Source: Bombyx mori
Taxonomy: Eukaryota; Arthropoda; Insecta; Lepidoptera; Bombycidae
Length of the DNA: 64,000 bases
Assembly: GCF_030269925.1 (NCBI RefSeq)
Contig: NC_085126.1
Location: forward strand, 8,930,501 to 8,994,500
Reading direction: 5' to 3'
Positions 32,745-44,128 of the stretch are shown in pieces. A model generated the notes under the pieces. The model was not told where the DNA came from and made no database searches. It was given only the letters and a program-made list of their open reading frames with translations. The stretch's first letter is position 1, and each line of letters opens with the position of its first letter. The position numbers and the translations under genes were made by a program.

Positions 32745-32885
32745 TATGTAACTATACTTGAGACCTTAGAACTTATATCTCAAGGTGGGTGGCGCATTTA
32801 CGTTGTGGATGTCTATGGGCTCCAGTAACCACTTAACACCAGGTGGGCTGTGAGCTCGTGCACCCATCTAAGCATTAAAAAAAAC
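32745..32885 (+). repeat. Bm1 SINE 3' fragment
   Basis: actatacttgagaccttaga to catctaagcattaaaaaaaa. Confidence 0.9.
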
Positions 32886-33400
32886 CTGAGGGCACATAGA
32901 TGAGCCTTTTCTAAAATTATGAATTAACGGGGTCTTACTGTCATAACGGTTAAAAATCGACTAACCGCGGATTACTGATTGGGTGCGCTATGCAAACAGC
33001 ATTCTTAACGCGACGGCGGAACAGTGATTATCGTCTGCGCTAACGGGCCTTATAAATCACACTTTTACTAACGAATCTTAAAAGCTATAACAACCGTATA
33101 AAGTTAATGAACTTTTTAACGAGCCTGTTTTCTTGTACCATTTCATGATTAGATTATTTTCATTAAACAATTACGTTAGTAATTGGTGTTATCGTAATCG
33201 CGGCTTACAAAAACATATTTTTTTTCCGCGCTGCGGGCCGATCCTCTCACGAGGTTCAAAACATTTGCCTTAACACTAACAGCGTGTTGCGAGCGCACAT
33301 GTATGTGTGCCACCACCATCGTGCCAGTGACGTCATTACGTTACGATGTCTACGTCCATCGTAGACCGTGACCTTGTCTACACAACAACAGCAACAATTT
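32886..33400. other. No recognised gene
   Basis: Mixed composition; nothing supported. Confidence 0.35.
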
Positions 33401-33402
33401 TT

Positions 33403-33632
33403 TCTTTATATTGCTTATATGGGTGGACGAGCTCACAGCTCGGATGGAGCCCATAGACATCTACAACGTAAATGCGCCACCCACTTTGAGATATGAGTTT
33501 TAAGGTCTCAATATAGGTACAACGGCTGCCCCAACCTTCAAACCGAAACGCATTACTGCTTCACGGCTGAAATAGGCAGGGTGGTGGTATATACCCGTGC
33601 GAACTCACAAAAAATCCTACCACCAGTAAAAA
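33403..33632 (-). repeat. Bm1 SINE with internal deletion
   Basis: Minus orientation; the ccacctggtgttaagtggtt segment is missing between agctcggatgg and agcccata. Confidence 0.85.
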
Positions 33633-33784
33633 CTTGACTTAAATCTGTTTGTACTACGTAACACAATTTTAGATACATTCGTCCGAAGCCGACTCAAATC
33701 AGAATCAAAGCCATGCTTTCTTCGGTGTTTCGCTTGAAGTACACACAGGGTGTGACAACTTCGAAAATAAATTGTTTTTAAGGC

Positions 33785-34150
33785 TTTTTATGACCTGGTA
33801 ACTACGACCTTTAGGCCATGTCTTATTTTAATCTATATTTTTAATTTTTTTAAATGATAATATGGAGTGAAATGCAATGAGATGAGATGATAAGGGACGA
33901 AATATAATCTCAGTAAAATGGTGGTAATTTACGGAGATTTTTTCAGTGGACTTTTTGGAGGATCCCGAGAAGTTACGTCCAGCGGCTTTGTTTCATTTTC
34001 TCACATTTTTGCACTTTCACAGATATTAAAGAGTTAATGAGCCACCGTTATTACACATTTAAACCTGAAGAAATACTAAATAGACAAAATAAAACAAATC
34101 ACACAACTTCACTCCTCGCGTTCTCTCCCGCCAAAAAGTCCAAACTTCGA
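33785..34150. repeat. Long dispersed repeat, inverted partner at 46005-46405
   Basis: ttttttcagtggactttttg, gaggatcccgagaagttacg, tccagcggctttgtttcatt and ttcactcctcgcgttctctc all occur in reverse complement at 46010-46250. No ORF or clear ends; perhaps a 5' part of a retroelement. Confidence 0.75.
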
Positions 34151-34221
34151 AAAGAACGACAACATAGTAATACAGAGCTACCTTCAAACGTAGATAAAAA
34201 CAGCTGTATATTTGTTATCTA

Positions 34222-34473
34222 TCTATCTATATATATAAAAATGAATTGCTGTTCGTTAGTCTCGCTAAAACTCGAGAACGGCTGGACCGATTTAGCTAAT
34301 TTTGGTCTTGAATTATTCGTGGAAGTCCAGAGAAGGTTTAAAAGGTAGATAAATATAAAAAAGCCCGGAATTATATAAAAACAAACAATTTTGTTTTTCC
34401 TTTGATGTATCGCCTTGATGTGTCTTTTATTTATCGATTGAGGCACTACGAAGTCTGCCGGGTCAGCTAGTAA
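34222..34473 (+). mobile_element. Helitron-like element (family 1)
   Basis: tatatataaaaatgaattgc to gtctgccgggtcagctagta, with an internal deletion relative to 9903-10194. Confidence 0.75.
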
Positions 34474-34827
34474 TTAATAAAGTAACCGTAAATTAATTAA
34501 CTGACAAATCCATAAGCGCTTTATTATAATTTCGAAATGTAAATAGGAACTAGGATCGAGAATCTAGTTCAAGGTCGGAAGAGTGGGTCAGAGAATGAAG
34601 TTTAAGGTCGCTTTGAGCGCGTTGCGTGGGTGCGACCGAGCGACCTATGTTACGTCATCAATTAGAACTAACATAGATTGTATTAAACTATAATTCTGGC
34701 GTGGGATTAGAGTCGAAAAAACGGTGTTTTATAAACACGGGGGCAATGAAAAGATCTACACATATTATAAGAAACGATTGAATCAAATTTAACTCGAACA
34801 AAACGTGTCATGACTATCTATCTTCTC
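34474..34827. other. No recognised gene
   Basis: Nothing supported. Confidence 0.35.
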
Positions 34828-35117
34828 TATATATAAAAATGAATTGTTGTTCGTTAGTCTCGCTAAAGCTCGAGGACGGCTGGACCGATTTGGCTAATTT
34901 TGGTCTTGAGTTATTTGTGGAAGTCCAGAGAAGGTTTAAAAGGTAGATAAATATGAAAATACTCGGAATTTAAAAAAAAGCAAACAATTTTGTTTTTCCT
35001 TTGATGTGTCCCTGTCGGACGGATTCCTTTTGTTTGTTTTAAATTTATTTTATACAATAGTTTAGGTCTTTTATTTATCGATTGAGACACTACGAAGTCT
35101 GCCGGGTCAGCTACTAA
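34828..35117 (+). mobile_element. Helitron-like element (family 1)
   Basis: tatatataaaaatgaattgt to gtctgccgggtcagctacta. Confidence 0.75.
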
Positions 35118-35309
35118 TGAATAAAATTAGAAAGCTTTGTATTGTCGTGGGAGGGTAGTTTAAAAAAAAAACAGAATTCACGTCATTCAAGTTCGGACGT
35201 GCGAGAGATTTTCGAGCAGGATGTTCTAATGAATGCGTAATAAGGTATTTCGTCACTCAATTTTATTTTAAATTACTTGTTCATCTAAACAAAATATACA
35301 TTTATGATA

Positions 35310-35729
35310 TCTATAGATTAATACGTGAAGCAAAAACTTTGTATCCCTTTTTACGAAAATTGCGCGGACGGAGGAGTATGAAATTTTCCACACTTATAGA
35401 GAATATAGAGAAGAAGTGCACAATGCTTATACATTTTTTAAATAATGCATAAAATATACATTAAATCAATAAAGAAAACATTACACACACTACATACCAT
35501 GTATTAGACGCACACACGCATGCATACTATTTACTCTCAAACTTTTGTTCTTGACGTATGTGGTCAAATTGAGAATAGATTTAATTTATATGGTTTGTCT
35601 TTATTAATATTTTTTATAATGTAGTCGTAATAGTATATTATAGAAGTATAAAATACAATCATAATAGTGTACAAACTTACAATTCCAATTAATTATAGTC
35701 GAGTTTCGACTACTGCGGGACCTCTAGTA
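35310..35729 (+). mobile_element. Helitron-like element (family 2)
   Basis: agattaatacgtgaagcaaa to ttcgactactgcgggacctc tagt. Confidence 0.75.
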
Positions 35730-35879
35730 ATTAAAATTACTCTTACGGCTTAATTTCGCGTTTACTATTTTCGTTCCATTATTTCCGTCCGGTGACCACG
35801 AAAACTGTATATTAATATTAAAAAACATCGGTAATAAAATATAAACACAATAAAATAAACGTATAATTAAATCCGTATG

Positions 35880-36378
35880 TGTAATTTTGTTTGTTGTATC
35901 TCTCTTCTACGGTAAAAATGTTTTCATCCGAAAAAAGAATTTCCCGAATTTTTTTTCCCGCGTACCGCTTCAACAAAGCGCGGCATCTCTTCGGTCTCAG
36001 GTCCATTAGACGAGCATTCAGACGATGTCCTGTTTTTCTTCGATATGCCCGAAGCCCTAAGTCTTCATTTAATACCCTTTTCACCGTGGTTCTGCTTAAC
36101 CCCATCTGAAGGGCCAACAGTTTCTGCTTACGTTTGGGATTTCTTTGAATTCGCGCCTTCACAGCTTTTATCAGTGCTGGAGTCCTAACAGACCGAGGGC
36201 GACCACTTGTTGACCTGTCATCTACACTAGAGTCTTCATTGTATCGTTTGATGGTACGATAAACGAATCTTGTGGTTATATTCAAATTTTTCAGTATGTT
36301 AAAAATTTGAATTGGCGCGTAACCGCAACGATGCAACGCAATAACTGCAACACAGTCTTCTTTAAGCGTCCACTCCAT
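35880..36378 (-). pseudogene. mariner/Tc1-type transposase, truncated
   Basis: The minus-strand frame starts at ATG 36378 (MEWTLKEDC). It has two helix-turn-helix-like regions (about residues 1-60 and 75-120, the second with LALQMGLSRTTVKRVLNEDL) joined by a GRPRSVRTP linker. It reaches ILFSDENIFTVEE, the first catalytic Asp of the DDE/D core, at about residue 150. Soon after, the mariner similarity stops and the frame runs into AT-rich sequence. The second and third catalytic acids are absent, so the element cannot be active. I see no clear inverted repeats. Mariner transposases are usually about 340 residues, so less than half remains. Confidence 0.88.
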
Positions 36379-36569
36379 ATTTAAAAATGAGTAAAATTCT
36401 AAAAGTATACATTTTTATTTTCATGAACAATTCGAAATTCGAATTCAATAAACTTTTTTGTGGCCAGCATTCTAAAAGAAAAGTTTTTACTGTGTGACAA
36501 TACTTATGACCTGACTAGTTATATATATATATATATCTTATACCTTTAAACGAGCAATTCTTGTATATA

Positions 36570-36845
36570 TACATATATATAATCTGAATCTCGGAAACGG
36601 CTCCAACGATTTTCATAAAACTTAGCATACAGGGGATTTCGGGGGCGATAAATCGATCTAGCTACGATTTCTTTTCAGAAAATGTTGTTTTATTCGTGTC
36701 TTCAATAATCAACTTTACCCGCCATCTATTGGCGAATAATAATACTATTTTTTCTTAATTGAGGGCAACTTACCGCTTTAAAGACACAACAAGATGGCGT
36801 TATCAAAAAAAAAAACCGATCAAAGCTCGGTCATCATCTAGTAAT
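36570..36845 (+). mobile_element. Possible Helitron-like element
   Basis: ctgaatctcggaaacggctc caacgatttt, and end cggtcatcatctagtaat with the CTAGT motif. Confidence 0.5.
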
Positions 36846-36907
36846 ATTTTATGAGACATATTTCGAATTTGTTACTATTCGGAACTGAGGTCACAAAGCT
36901 ATGGATG

Positions 36908-36921
36908 GGGGGGGGGGGGGG
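36908..36921 (+). repeat. Poly-G tract
   Basis: A run of about 14 G in otherwise AT-rich DNA; length is likely variable and sequencing-sensitive. Confidence 0.8.
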
Positions 36922-37610
36922 AGAAGACGCTCTGTTAGACGCCCTCTGTTAAGCAAATTCCTATTTCTTCCGTCTACCTCATTTACGTTTCAAACGCAAA
37001 TAGTTGCCTACAATCTTATAATATTTCCGTATTTTATAACTATTCGAATCAAAACTTACCTATTTATTTTTCAAAATTGAGTTTTGTAAGTATCACAATT
37101 AAGTGCATAATCCTTTTAACCTCGCAAGAATAGTTCTTAATATCGACCTTCGAGCGGCAATAAAAATAACACAATCGGGTGCAACAACGACAAATTTGAT
37201 TTCGAAATTACCAATGCTATTATTAATTAATGTATTTTTGTGAATGAAATTTCAAAAAAAAACGGGAAATGTCTCTCGTTCGCAACAATATCGCACTAAA
37301 TAAACATATTTTGCTAAAAAATCAACTGAACTCGAAAAGCAGACAGCGTTTGATAAAATATTCACAACAAAAAAAAAACATTATTAAAAAATATTACTCA
37401 GTAATTTTTTTACACGTGTATCTAAAAATATTACTCAGTAATTTTTTTTACATGTGTATGAATATTCGCATGTCGGATCACCCATTATCTGTGTATGTAA
37501 GGGAATCTCTGAATGCAATTACAGTGCAACCTCGATATAACAAATCGGAAGGGATCGAATTCATTATATCAAGTAATTCGGTGAACTGAGGTTTGTTATA
37601 TTAAGGTTAG
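36922..37610. other. No recognised gene; short local duplication
   Basis: The block aaaaatattactcagtaatt occurs twice at about 37387 and 37424. Otherwise nothing supported. Confidence 0.4.
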
Positions 37611-37619
37611 GTTGGTCTA

Positions 37620-38031
37620 CCAAGCAAAAACTTTGTATCCCTTTTTACGAAAATTGCGCGGACGAAGGAGTATGAAATTTCCCACACTTATAGGGAATAT
37701 AGAGAAGAAGTGCACAATGCTAATATTTTTTTTTTAAATAATGCATAAAAGATACATTAAATCAATAAAGAAAACATTACACACACTACATACCATGTAT
37801 TTGACGCACACACGCATGCATACTATTTATTGTCAAACTTTTGTTCTTGACGTCTGTGGTCAAATTGAGAATAGATTAAATATTGTATGTCTTTGTTAAT
37901 ATTTTTTATAGTGTAGCCTTGGCGAAATTTGTGACTATAGAAGTATAAAATACAATCATAATAGTGTACAAACTTATTAAACTATTCCAATTAATTATAG
38001 TCGAATTTCGACTACTGCGGGACCTCTAGTT
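37620..38031 (+). mobile_element. Helitron-like element (family 2)
   Basis: aagcaaaaactttgtatccc to gactactgcgggacctctagt; the first bases of the family are missing. Confidence 0.72.
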
Positions 38032-38032
38032 T

Positions 38033-38091
38033 ATAAAAAATATATAAAATCAATAAAAAATATATGACACCCACTACCATGTATTTGACAC

Positions 38092-38139
<48 letters not shown>

Positions 38140-38331
38140 GCGCGCATTTATACTCTTTTGTTTATTGTTAAAGTATGCGATCAATTTGAGAATAGATTAA
38201 TATTGTTTGTCTTCAATTTGATTTATCTATAGTGTAGCCTTGGCGAAGTTTGTTATTATAGAGGTAATAACGTTCAAAAATATAATATTTTAAATTAATT
38301 ATAGTCGAATTTCGACTACCGGGCGACCACT
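38033..38331 (+). mobile_element. Diverged Helitron-like element with (CA)n tract
   Basis: Shares tgtatttgacacacatacat, gagaatagatta and the ttatagtcgaatttcgacta end with family 2. It contains a (CA)n/(CG)n microsatellite at about 38098-38146. Confidence 0.6.
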
Positions 38332-38351
38332 GGTTCAAATTATTACACATG

Positions 38352-38595
38352 TAGGTCGCTGGTGGTAGGAGCTCTTGTGAGTCCGCGCGGGATAGGTACC
38401 ACCACTCTGCCTGTTTCTGCCGTGAGGCAGTAATGCGTTTCGGTTTGAAGGATGGGGCAGCCGTTGTAACTTTACCTGAGACCTTATATCTCAAGGTGGG
38501 TGGCGCATTTACGTTGTAGATGTCTATGGATTCCAGTAACTACTTAACACCAGGTGGGCTGAGAGCTCGACCGCCAATTTAAGTAATAAAAAAAA
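38352..38595 (+). repeat. Bm1 SINE
   Basis: gtcgctggtggtaggagctc to taagtaataaaaaaaa. Confidence 0.9.
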
Positions 38596-38611
38596 TGTAG
38601 ATGAATGTAGG

Positions 38612-38718
38612 TTGTTTTTTTTTGGTCAGGAGGAAATCGCCGGACTTCCGCCCTCCACTGGGGATGACGGGCTCATGTCAGAGTCGAACCGACTAAAACC
38701 TCGTGTCGCTCAACAACA
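38612..38718 (-). mobile_element. R1-clade LINE 3' end fragment
   Basis: Poly-T, then ggtcaggaggaaatcgccgg and cttccgccctccactgggga, as at 31690. Confidence 0.8.
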
Positions 38719-38749
38719 GATAGGAAATCACTGCAAGTCTCACACTTTT

Positions 38750-38832
38750 GGAATTGCTGAAGTCCATGGGCGACGGTAACCACTCACCAATAAGTGGGCC
38801 GTATGCTCGTCTGCCTACAAGGGCAATAAAAA
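38750..38832 (+). repeat. BMC1-like LINE 3' tail
   Basis: gaattgctgaagtccatggg to tctgcctacaagggcaataa. Confidence 0.85.
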
Positions 38833-39019
38833 AGCCCTCTAGACGCGGATAGCTCGTTTGAGATACGGCCGCCTGCTCGACAAAAAAAAAAAAAAGGGAA
38901 TCACTTGTGACTAAACGGTGTGGTATATCGAATAATATCGATTGTATACCGCCAATACCTCCCGACTTACATTTTTACTGAAATCGTATTATTTGCGCCA
39001 TATTATTTGTTATATCTTA

Positions 39020-39310
39020 ACTAGCTTTTGCCCCAGGTCTTCGTCCGCGTGGAATAGTTGCTTTCGCATAGCCCTAAATTTTACCCGCGACTTCATTTAC
39101 GTAGAAAAGAAAGAAAAAAAACGATTTTGAAACATTCTTTATTGGTGCTCCGTTTGTATTAGTCTTAGCGTGATGTTACATTAGCCTATAGTCTTCCTCA
39201 AGAAATGGGCTATCTAACACTGAAAGAATTTTTCAAATCGGACCAGTAGTTCGTGAGATTAACGCGTTCAAACAAACAAACTCTTCAGCTTTATAATATT
39301 AGTATAGTAT
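39020..39310 (-). mobile_element. Helitron-like element (tctatactaatattataaag family)
   Basis: actagcttttgccccaggtc at the left is the reversed CTAGT end; ctttataatattagtata at the right is the start. Confidence 0.65.
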
Positions 39311-39747
39311 AGATGATAGAAGTGGCTAATTTTATTTGTATTTTTCTAATAATATATTATTTAAAAAATGTAATTTGTTTTCAGATTCAGATTACCGGTA
39401 TGTCATTTTTCACCTCCTCCCTTACGAGTTTCGTTCGGCGTGATGTTGAAGCGTGTTTGTTTTTAAACTATAATATTTTTATTTATTAGTATTACGCAAA
39501 TGTACACACCAGTCATTACGCAAATTAAAATTTTTATACTATGAGATATTAAGAGAAGTTAATACGAACCAGTTTTTTCTTTTCGAAGAGATATTTTTAA
39601 TTGTCTCAAGCGTTACGTGTATAATAATTCTTATTATCTTAACAAGATAACGACCGCGGCCAATCTGACAAACAAGCCTAGTCTCCTCTCGCAAAAATCT
39701 CGAAGTTACAGAACTATAAATAGCGGAATAGAGGTAAATATACAATT

Positions 39748-39985
39748 TTTACTGGTGCTAGGACATCTTGTGAGTCCGCACGGGTAGGTAACCACAACCA
39801 TGCCGTGAAGCAGTAATGCGTTTCGGTTTGAAGAGTGGGACAGCCGTTGTACTGTTAAAACTGAGACCTTACAACTCATGTCTCGAGGTGGGTGGCGGCA
39901 TTTACGTTGTAGATGTCTATGGGCCCAGCAACCACTTAACACCAGGTGGACCGTGAGATCGTCCAATCAACTACGCTATAAAAAA
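39748..39985 (+). repeat. Bm1 SINE
   Basis: ttactggtgctaggacatct to ctacgctataaaaaata; diverged, with a deletion of the cctatttctgcc block. Confidence 0.85.
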
Positions 39986-40035
39986 TAATTTATATAAAAT
40001 ACTACATCAACGCATTAAAGCTATTATCTATCTAT

Positions 40036-40273
40036 CTATATATATATAAAAATAAATTGCTGTTCGTTAGTCTCGCTAAAACTCGAGAACGGCTGGACCG
40101 ATTTGGCTAATTTTCGTCTAGAATTATTTATGGAAGTCCAGAAAAAGTTTAAAAGTTGGATAAATATGTTCTATAGTATTTGTAGTATTTGTTTTAAGTT
40201 TATTTTATACAAAAGTTTAGGTCTTTTATTTATCGATTGAGGCACTAACTACGAAGTCTGCCGGGTCAGCTAA
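40036..40273 (+). mobile_element. Helitron-like element (family 1)
   Basis: tatatatataaaaataaatt to agtctgccgggtcagctaag; internally deleted. Confidence 0.7.
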
Positions 40274-40335
40274 GTTCTTTAATAAAATTAGAAGAATAAC
40301 AGAAGAGTCGTTTAATACAACAACAAAAAAACATA

Positions 40336-40525
40336 CCTTTCATTTAACAACCAAACAAAACCACAACTCGTTCGAAGCACGCAAACTTCTTTCTTTTAAA
40401 CACTCAAACAATTCGTTAAATAATAAATAAATAAATAAATAATTAATTCAGGCCGCGCGCCTTCTCAACGTGTAACGCGCTAATGCACTGAACTCGACTG
40501 TACACGTCTGTCTGCCGGTCAAATT
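40336..40525 (-). promoter_or_regulatory. Candidate promoter and first exon of copy A (tentative)
   Basis: On the minus strand, a GC-rich patch with gttttaaatttgaccggcag and gagttcagtgcattagcgcg (CAGT initiator-like motif near 40485) is followed by sequence free of transposon matches. That sequence ends ...gttaaatgaaag|gtatgttttt, a good donor. It sits upstream of the copy A exons on the right strand. Nothing proves transcription, and the gap to the first coding exon (18645) is large. Confidence 0.25.
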
Positions 40526-40549
40526 TAAAACACACATCGCCTAGCTGAT

Positions 40550-40727
40550 ACAGTGTGCTTAGTGCGAGTTTTTTAACGTTCTCGATAGCGTAAAAGTTAA
40601 CTCAACTTTGTATGGAGTTGGAACGTTTACCTGCGTTGGCCGCTAGGAACGCTGTTACAACTGCATACAAAGTTGAGTAACTTTTACGCTATCGAGAACG
40701 TTAAAAAACTCGCACTAAGCACACAGA
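40550..40727. repeat. Palindromic MITE, near-complete copy
   Basis: gtgtgcttagtgcgagtttt ttaacgttctcgatagcg at the left, and cgctatcgagaacgttaaaa aactcgcactaagcacac at the right. The centre contains gttggccgctaggaacgctg. Confidence 0.92.
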
Positions 40728-40904
40728 TCGCTCGCTACTCACGGCGAATGTAATCTAAGAATTCGAAAAAAAATTATAGTAACGACACTAGAAGACAAAT
40801 GAAATCGAATGAAAATGAAACTAAATAACGACAAATGAAAACTAGAAGACGTATTATATCTGCTTTCTTACTATTTTTAATGTCAATTGTGTTTTGGTAA
40901 GCGT

Positions 40905-41046
40905 ATTCTCTCTCTCTCTCTCTCATACTCTCTCTCTCTCTCACACACTCTCTCTCTCTCTCCCACTCTCTCTCCCACACTCTCTCTCTCACACTCTCGC
41001 TCTCTCTCACACTCTCTCTCTTTTTCTCACACACACTCTCTCTCTC
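40905..41046 (+). repeat. Imperfect (CT)n microsatellite
   Basis: About 140 bases of CT runs broken by cacac and ttttctc. Open frames across it on both strands are artefacts. Confidence 0.9.
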
Positions 41047-41115
41047 AAATGAGCATCAGCGGTTTCTTCACACGCCAAACCAATCGACCGTGACCTCGAA
41101 AAATGTAGTAATTTA

Positions 41116-41357
41116 ATTAGTGGTGGTAGGACCTCTTGTGAGTCCACACGGGTAGGTACCACCGCCCTGAATATTTCTGCCGTGAAGCAGCAATGCGTTT
41201 CGGTTTGAAGGGTGGGGCAGCCGTTGTAACTATACTGAGACCTTAGAACTTTATCTCAAGGTGGGTGGCGCATTTTCGTCGTAGATGTCTATGGACTCCA
41301 GTAACCACTTAACACCAGGTGGGATTTGAGCTCGTCCACCCATCTAAGCAAAAAAAA
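41116..41357 (+). repeat. Bm1 SINE
   Basis: tagtggtggtaggacctctt to atctaagcaaaaaaaaa. Confidence 0.92.
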
Positions 41358-41509
41358 ATGTTATTGTTCGTAAACGGCAAAACACAATATTCGCCCATCA
41401 AAACAATTGCCTACGTATTGTTTACGTATTTTACGCTGATATTACGTTGTGACGAGGCTTGGGGGAGACATAATATATGTCCAGCAGTGGACGTCTGTGG
41501 GCTGATAGA

Positions 41510-41762
41510 TAGACTGGTGGTAGAACCTCTAGTGAGTCCGCACGGGTAGGTACCACTGCCTCACCTATTTCTGCCGTGAAGCAGTAATGCGTTTCGGTTT
41601 GAAGGGTAGGGCAGCCGTTGTGACTATACTTGAGACCTTAGAACTTATATCTCAAGGTGTGTGGCGCATTTACGTTGTCGATGTCTATGGGCTCCAGTAA
41701 CCACTTAACATCAGGTTGGCTGTGAGCTCGTCCACACATCTAAGCAATAAATTTTTTTTTTA
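41510..41762 (+). repeat. Bm1 SINE
   Basis: agactggtggtagaacctct to ctaagcaataaattttttt. Confidence 0.92.
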
Positions 41763-41869
41763 CGTGAACTGAAATTATTCACGAGAGGCTCAATTTGAGT
41801 TGGCGATTGTTTTTGTCATTGGCCGAAACGTTCACAATGGTCTACGTACATCCTATCAGTGCTTTTAGG

Positions 41870-42112
41870 CACTCCAAACATGAATTAGGGTTTTCACCAC
41901 ATCGTCGACGTGCGACCTAGCCCATAGACACAACCGGATATCTCGCCGGATATTCTCAGTGGGTCGTGATTTCGATCCGGTGGTAGATTCAGCCAAGCAC
42001 TGTTCTTGCTATGGCTAAGGTTAACATGTCCTGCCATGTAAAGTCCCGTGAGCTCACCTATCAATCTGCGCGTCTTTGGAATAGCTCCTTAAGCTATCAA
42101 CAACTTTTTAGG
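41870..42112 (-). repeat. Repeat X, strongly diverged
   Basis: Minus orientation, ggcactccaaacatgaatta through gatccggtggtagattcagc to agctatcaacaacttttta. Confidence 0.65.
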
Positions 42113-42284
42113 TAAAAACGCCTCAAAATTGTTCACCGGTGTCTATTCAAAAATAAATTACGGAAGATGCATTTTCTTGCGCAAGGGCGTGAATGAGTAA
42201 TTCAGGTACACCATGACCCTACATTCAATGGTGTTCTTCTATCTTATTTACACACATTACTTAACTCACCGGCCCTTGAGTGGA

Positions 42285-43150
42285 GGTGTAGGAATATACG
42301 ACAAAGGGAAGATCTTCCACCGAGCGGGTGATATTTGCTCGGTAGACCGACGGTCCTAATGTTGTTGTTCGGAACTTGTATATATGCGCTTTATCTTGAA
42401 AATGTCGTAAGCGAGATTCAGGCATCTGTCAATTATCTTGCGTTGTATGATGGCTACCCGCCACATCACTCCCCTCCGAGACTGAAGGTCGTGTCATTTT
42501 TTAGTTAGCGTTGCCCGTGCTGAGATTAGCTTGCAAGGGCCAGTGCTGCTCGAAGCCTGCGGTGAGTCGAGACTGAGCTTGAATGCTGCGTGCGTGTTGC
42601 CAGTGCTGCTCGAAGTCTGCGGTGAGTCGAGACTGAGCTTGAAATGCTGCGTGCGTGTCGCCAGTAGTCCATGTGTGCAGAGCTGCCACGCCAGAGATGT
42701 GTGACCCCAAGCGTTGATGATCCGGTCGTGGGCTGCGATGAACTGTTGCGGCGTGATGAGGCAGTGAAGTTGCGTGCCGTAGGACCAGGAAGCGCGGTGA
42801 GTCGGCTGCGATGGTCCTGTTGAGGCTGCGATGCTGGCTTGCTGTGGGACGACTGTCAATGACGTGCTTTTATCTGCGAGAATGCGGGGATTGTGGTAGC
42901 CGAAGTTTATGATGCGCTGATGATGAATCAGAAGGTTGCGTGTTCACATCACGTCGGGGTCACCAGTTTGGGGAGTCTTAACGACGAAAGGAAAGATCTT
43001 CCACCGAGCGGGTGATATTTGCTCGGTAGACCGACGGTCCTAATGTTGTTGTTCGGAACTTGTATATATGCGCTTTATCTTGAAAATGTCGTAAGCGAGA
43101 TTCAGGCATCTGTCAATTATCTTGCGTTGTATGATGGCTACCCGCCACAA
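42285..43150 (-). mobile_element. Internally deleted BEL/Pao-type LTR retrotransposon
   Basis: Read on the minus strand. The 5' LTR (about 43148-42975) begins tgtggcgggtagccatc and is followed by actggtgaccccgacgtgat, a primer-binding site of the BEL/Pao kind. Then come about 490 bp of leader with one open frame (42859-42494), a purine tract ending ggaggggagtg at about 42470, and a 3' LTR (42467-about 42288) ending tattcctaca. Protease, reverse transcriptase and integrase are absent, so it would depend on another element. The LTR is also present at 50926-51110. I could not find a matching target duplication. Confidence 0.78.
42494..42859 (-). CDS. Short open frame inside the gutted BEL/Pao element
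   Basis: A 121-codon frame beginning MTVVPQQASIAAS directly downstream of the primer-binding site, where gag would start. It contains an internal duplication (FKLSLDSPQ and SSSTG twice, also visible as a DNA repeat gctgctcgaag...gagactgagcttgaa at about 42543 and 42603) and ends LTKK. No gag domain, zinc knuckle or enzyme motif is visible. It may be a gag remnant or a chance frame. Confidence 0.4.
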   Translation of the reverse strand: MTVVPQQASIAASTGPSQPTHRASWSYGTQLHCLITPQQFIAAHDRIINAWGHTSLAWQLCTHGLLATRTQHFKLSLDSPQTSSSTGNTHAAFKLSLDSPQASSSTGPCKLISARATLTKK

Positions 43151-43530
43151 TACTTAACCATATTAGATATAGATTTTGAAAACCAAACGCAGCCCAAATT
43201 CATCATCAAATTTGATGAGCGATTTTGAACTTTACGACTAGGCTGGTAAGCGAGAGAAGAATCGCGAATAAATGGAGCCTTATATGACCACTTGCTCCCC
43301 ACCAGAGGTACCCAAGACGCCATGAATATAACGTTGATTATAGATCAAACAAGGGCTCATTGTCGTTTTCTTGATCTTGACGATTTGGCCACATGCCAAC
43401 AGACGAAGGTCGGACGTGCATTGCGCCAATATCTTGGCCACACAGCTGGACATATCTATATGACCAATTTACTAATTTTGTTAATATTAAACAATAAAAA
43501 TTAGCACAAATTTTCCAATTAGACATATTT
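43151..43530. other. Unassigned sequence next to the BEL/Pao element
   Basis: Three overlapping short frames (61-70 codons) on both strands, none with a recognisable domain. The even base composition suggests a decayed transposon coding region. Confidence 0.35.
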
Positions 43531-43534
43531 AATT

Positions 43535-43722
43535 TTCTGCCGCGAAGCAGTAATGCGTTTCGGTTTGAAGGGTGGGGCAGCCGTTGTAACTATACTTGAG
43601 ACCTTAGAACTTATATCTCAAGGTGGGTGGCGCATTTACGTTGTGGATGTCTATGGGCTCCAGTAACCACTTAACAGCAGGTAGGCTGTGAGCTCGTCCA
43701 CCCATCTAAGCAATAAAAAGTA
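43535..43722 (+). repeat. Bm1 SINE
   Basis: ttctgccgcgaagcagtaat to ctaagcaataaaaag. Confidence 0.92.
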
Positions 43723-43727
43723 ACCAA

Positions 43728-43908
43728 CATGCCGAGGGGGTGAAAGCTATTCGGTTTAAACGGACTTTTTGCAACTTTACATGAGAGCCAATTAAAGTTT
43801 GGAAACAATATCTCAAAAAAAAAAACATTCGTCCGCTATTTGAACGTGATAAAATTAATTGAAGTTCAATTAAAAAATATCGAATTATTGATGCTAATCT
43901 ATATCTAT
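43728..43908. repeat. Repeat Y copy
   Basis: catgccgagggggtgaaagc, acatgagagccaattaaagt, attgaagttcaattaaaa. Confidence 0.65.
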
Positions 43909-43909
43909 A

Positions 43910-44128
43910 CTAATATAATAATATAAATCAGTGGTTTTTGCGGATGTTCCGTTATAACTACTGAACTGTGCACCCGATTGATTTGAAACTTGGTATACAT
44001 GTACAAAATACATGTACTTAATGGATAGGCTAATATTTATATGAGTGTTGGACTCCCTAATAATAATAACAATAAATAATACTGTTAATTTTAAATGCGC
44101 ACCGAAGCGGGCGAGTACGGCTAGTACG
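43910..44128 (+). mobile_element. Helitron-like element, short
   Basis: atatctatactaatataata, ggtttttgcggatgttccgt, and end gcgggcgagtacggctagta. Confidence 0.6.

Noticed and set aside
35891..36109. Plus-strand ORF opposite the mariner transposase
   Set aside because: Antisense shadow of the transposase frame.
40774..41093. ORFs of 68 and 86 codons rich in Ser-Leu or Arg-Glu
   Set aside because: Translation of a (CT)n microsatellite on both strands.
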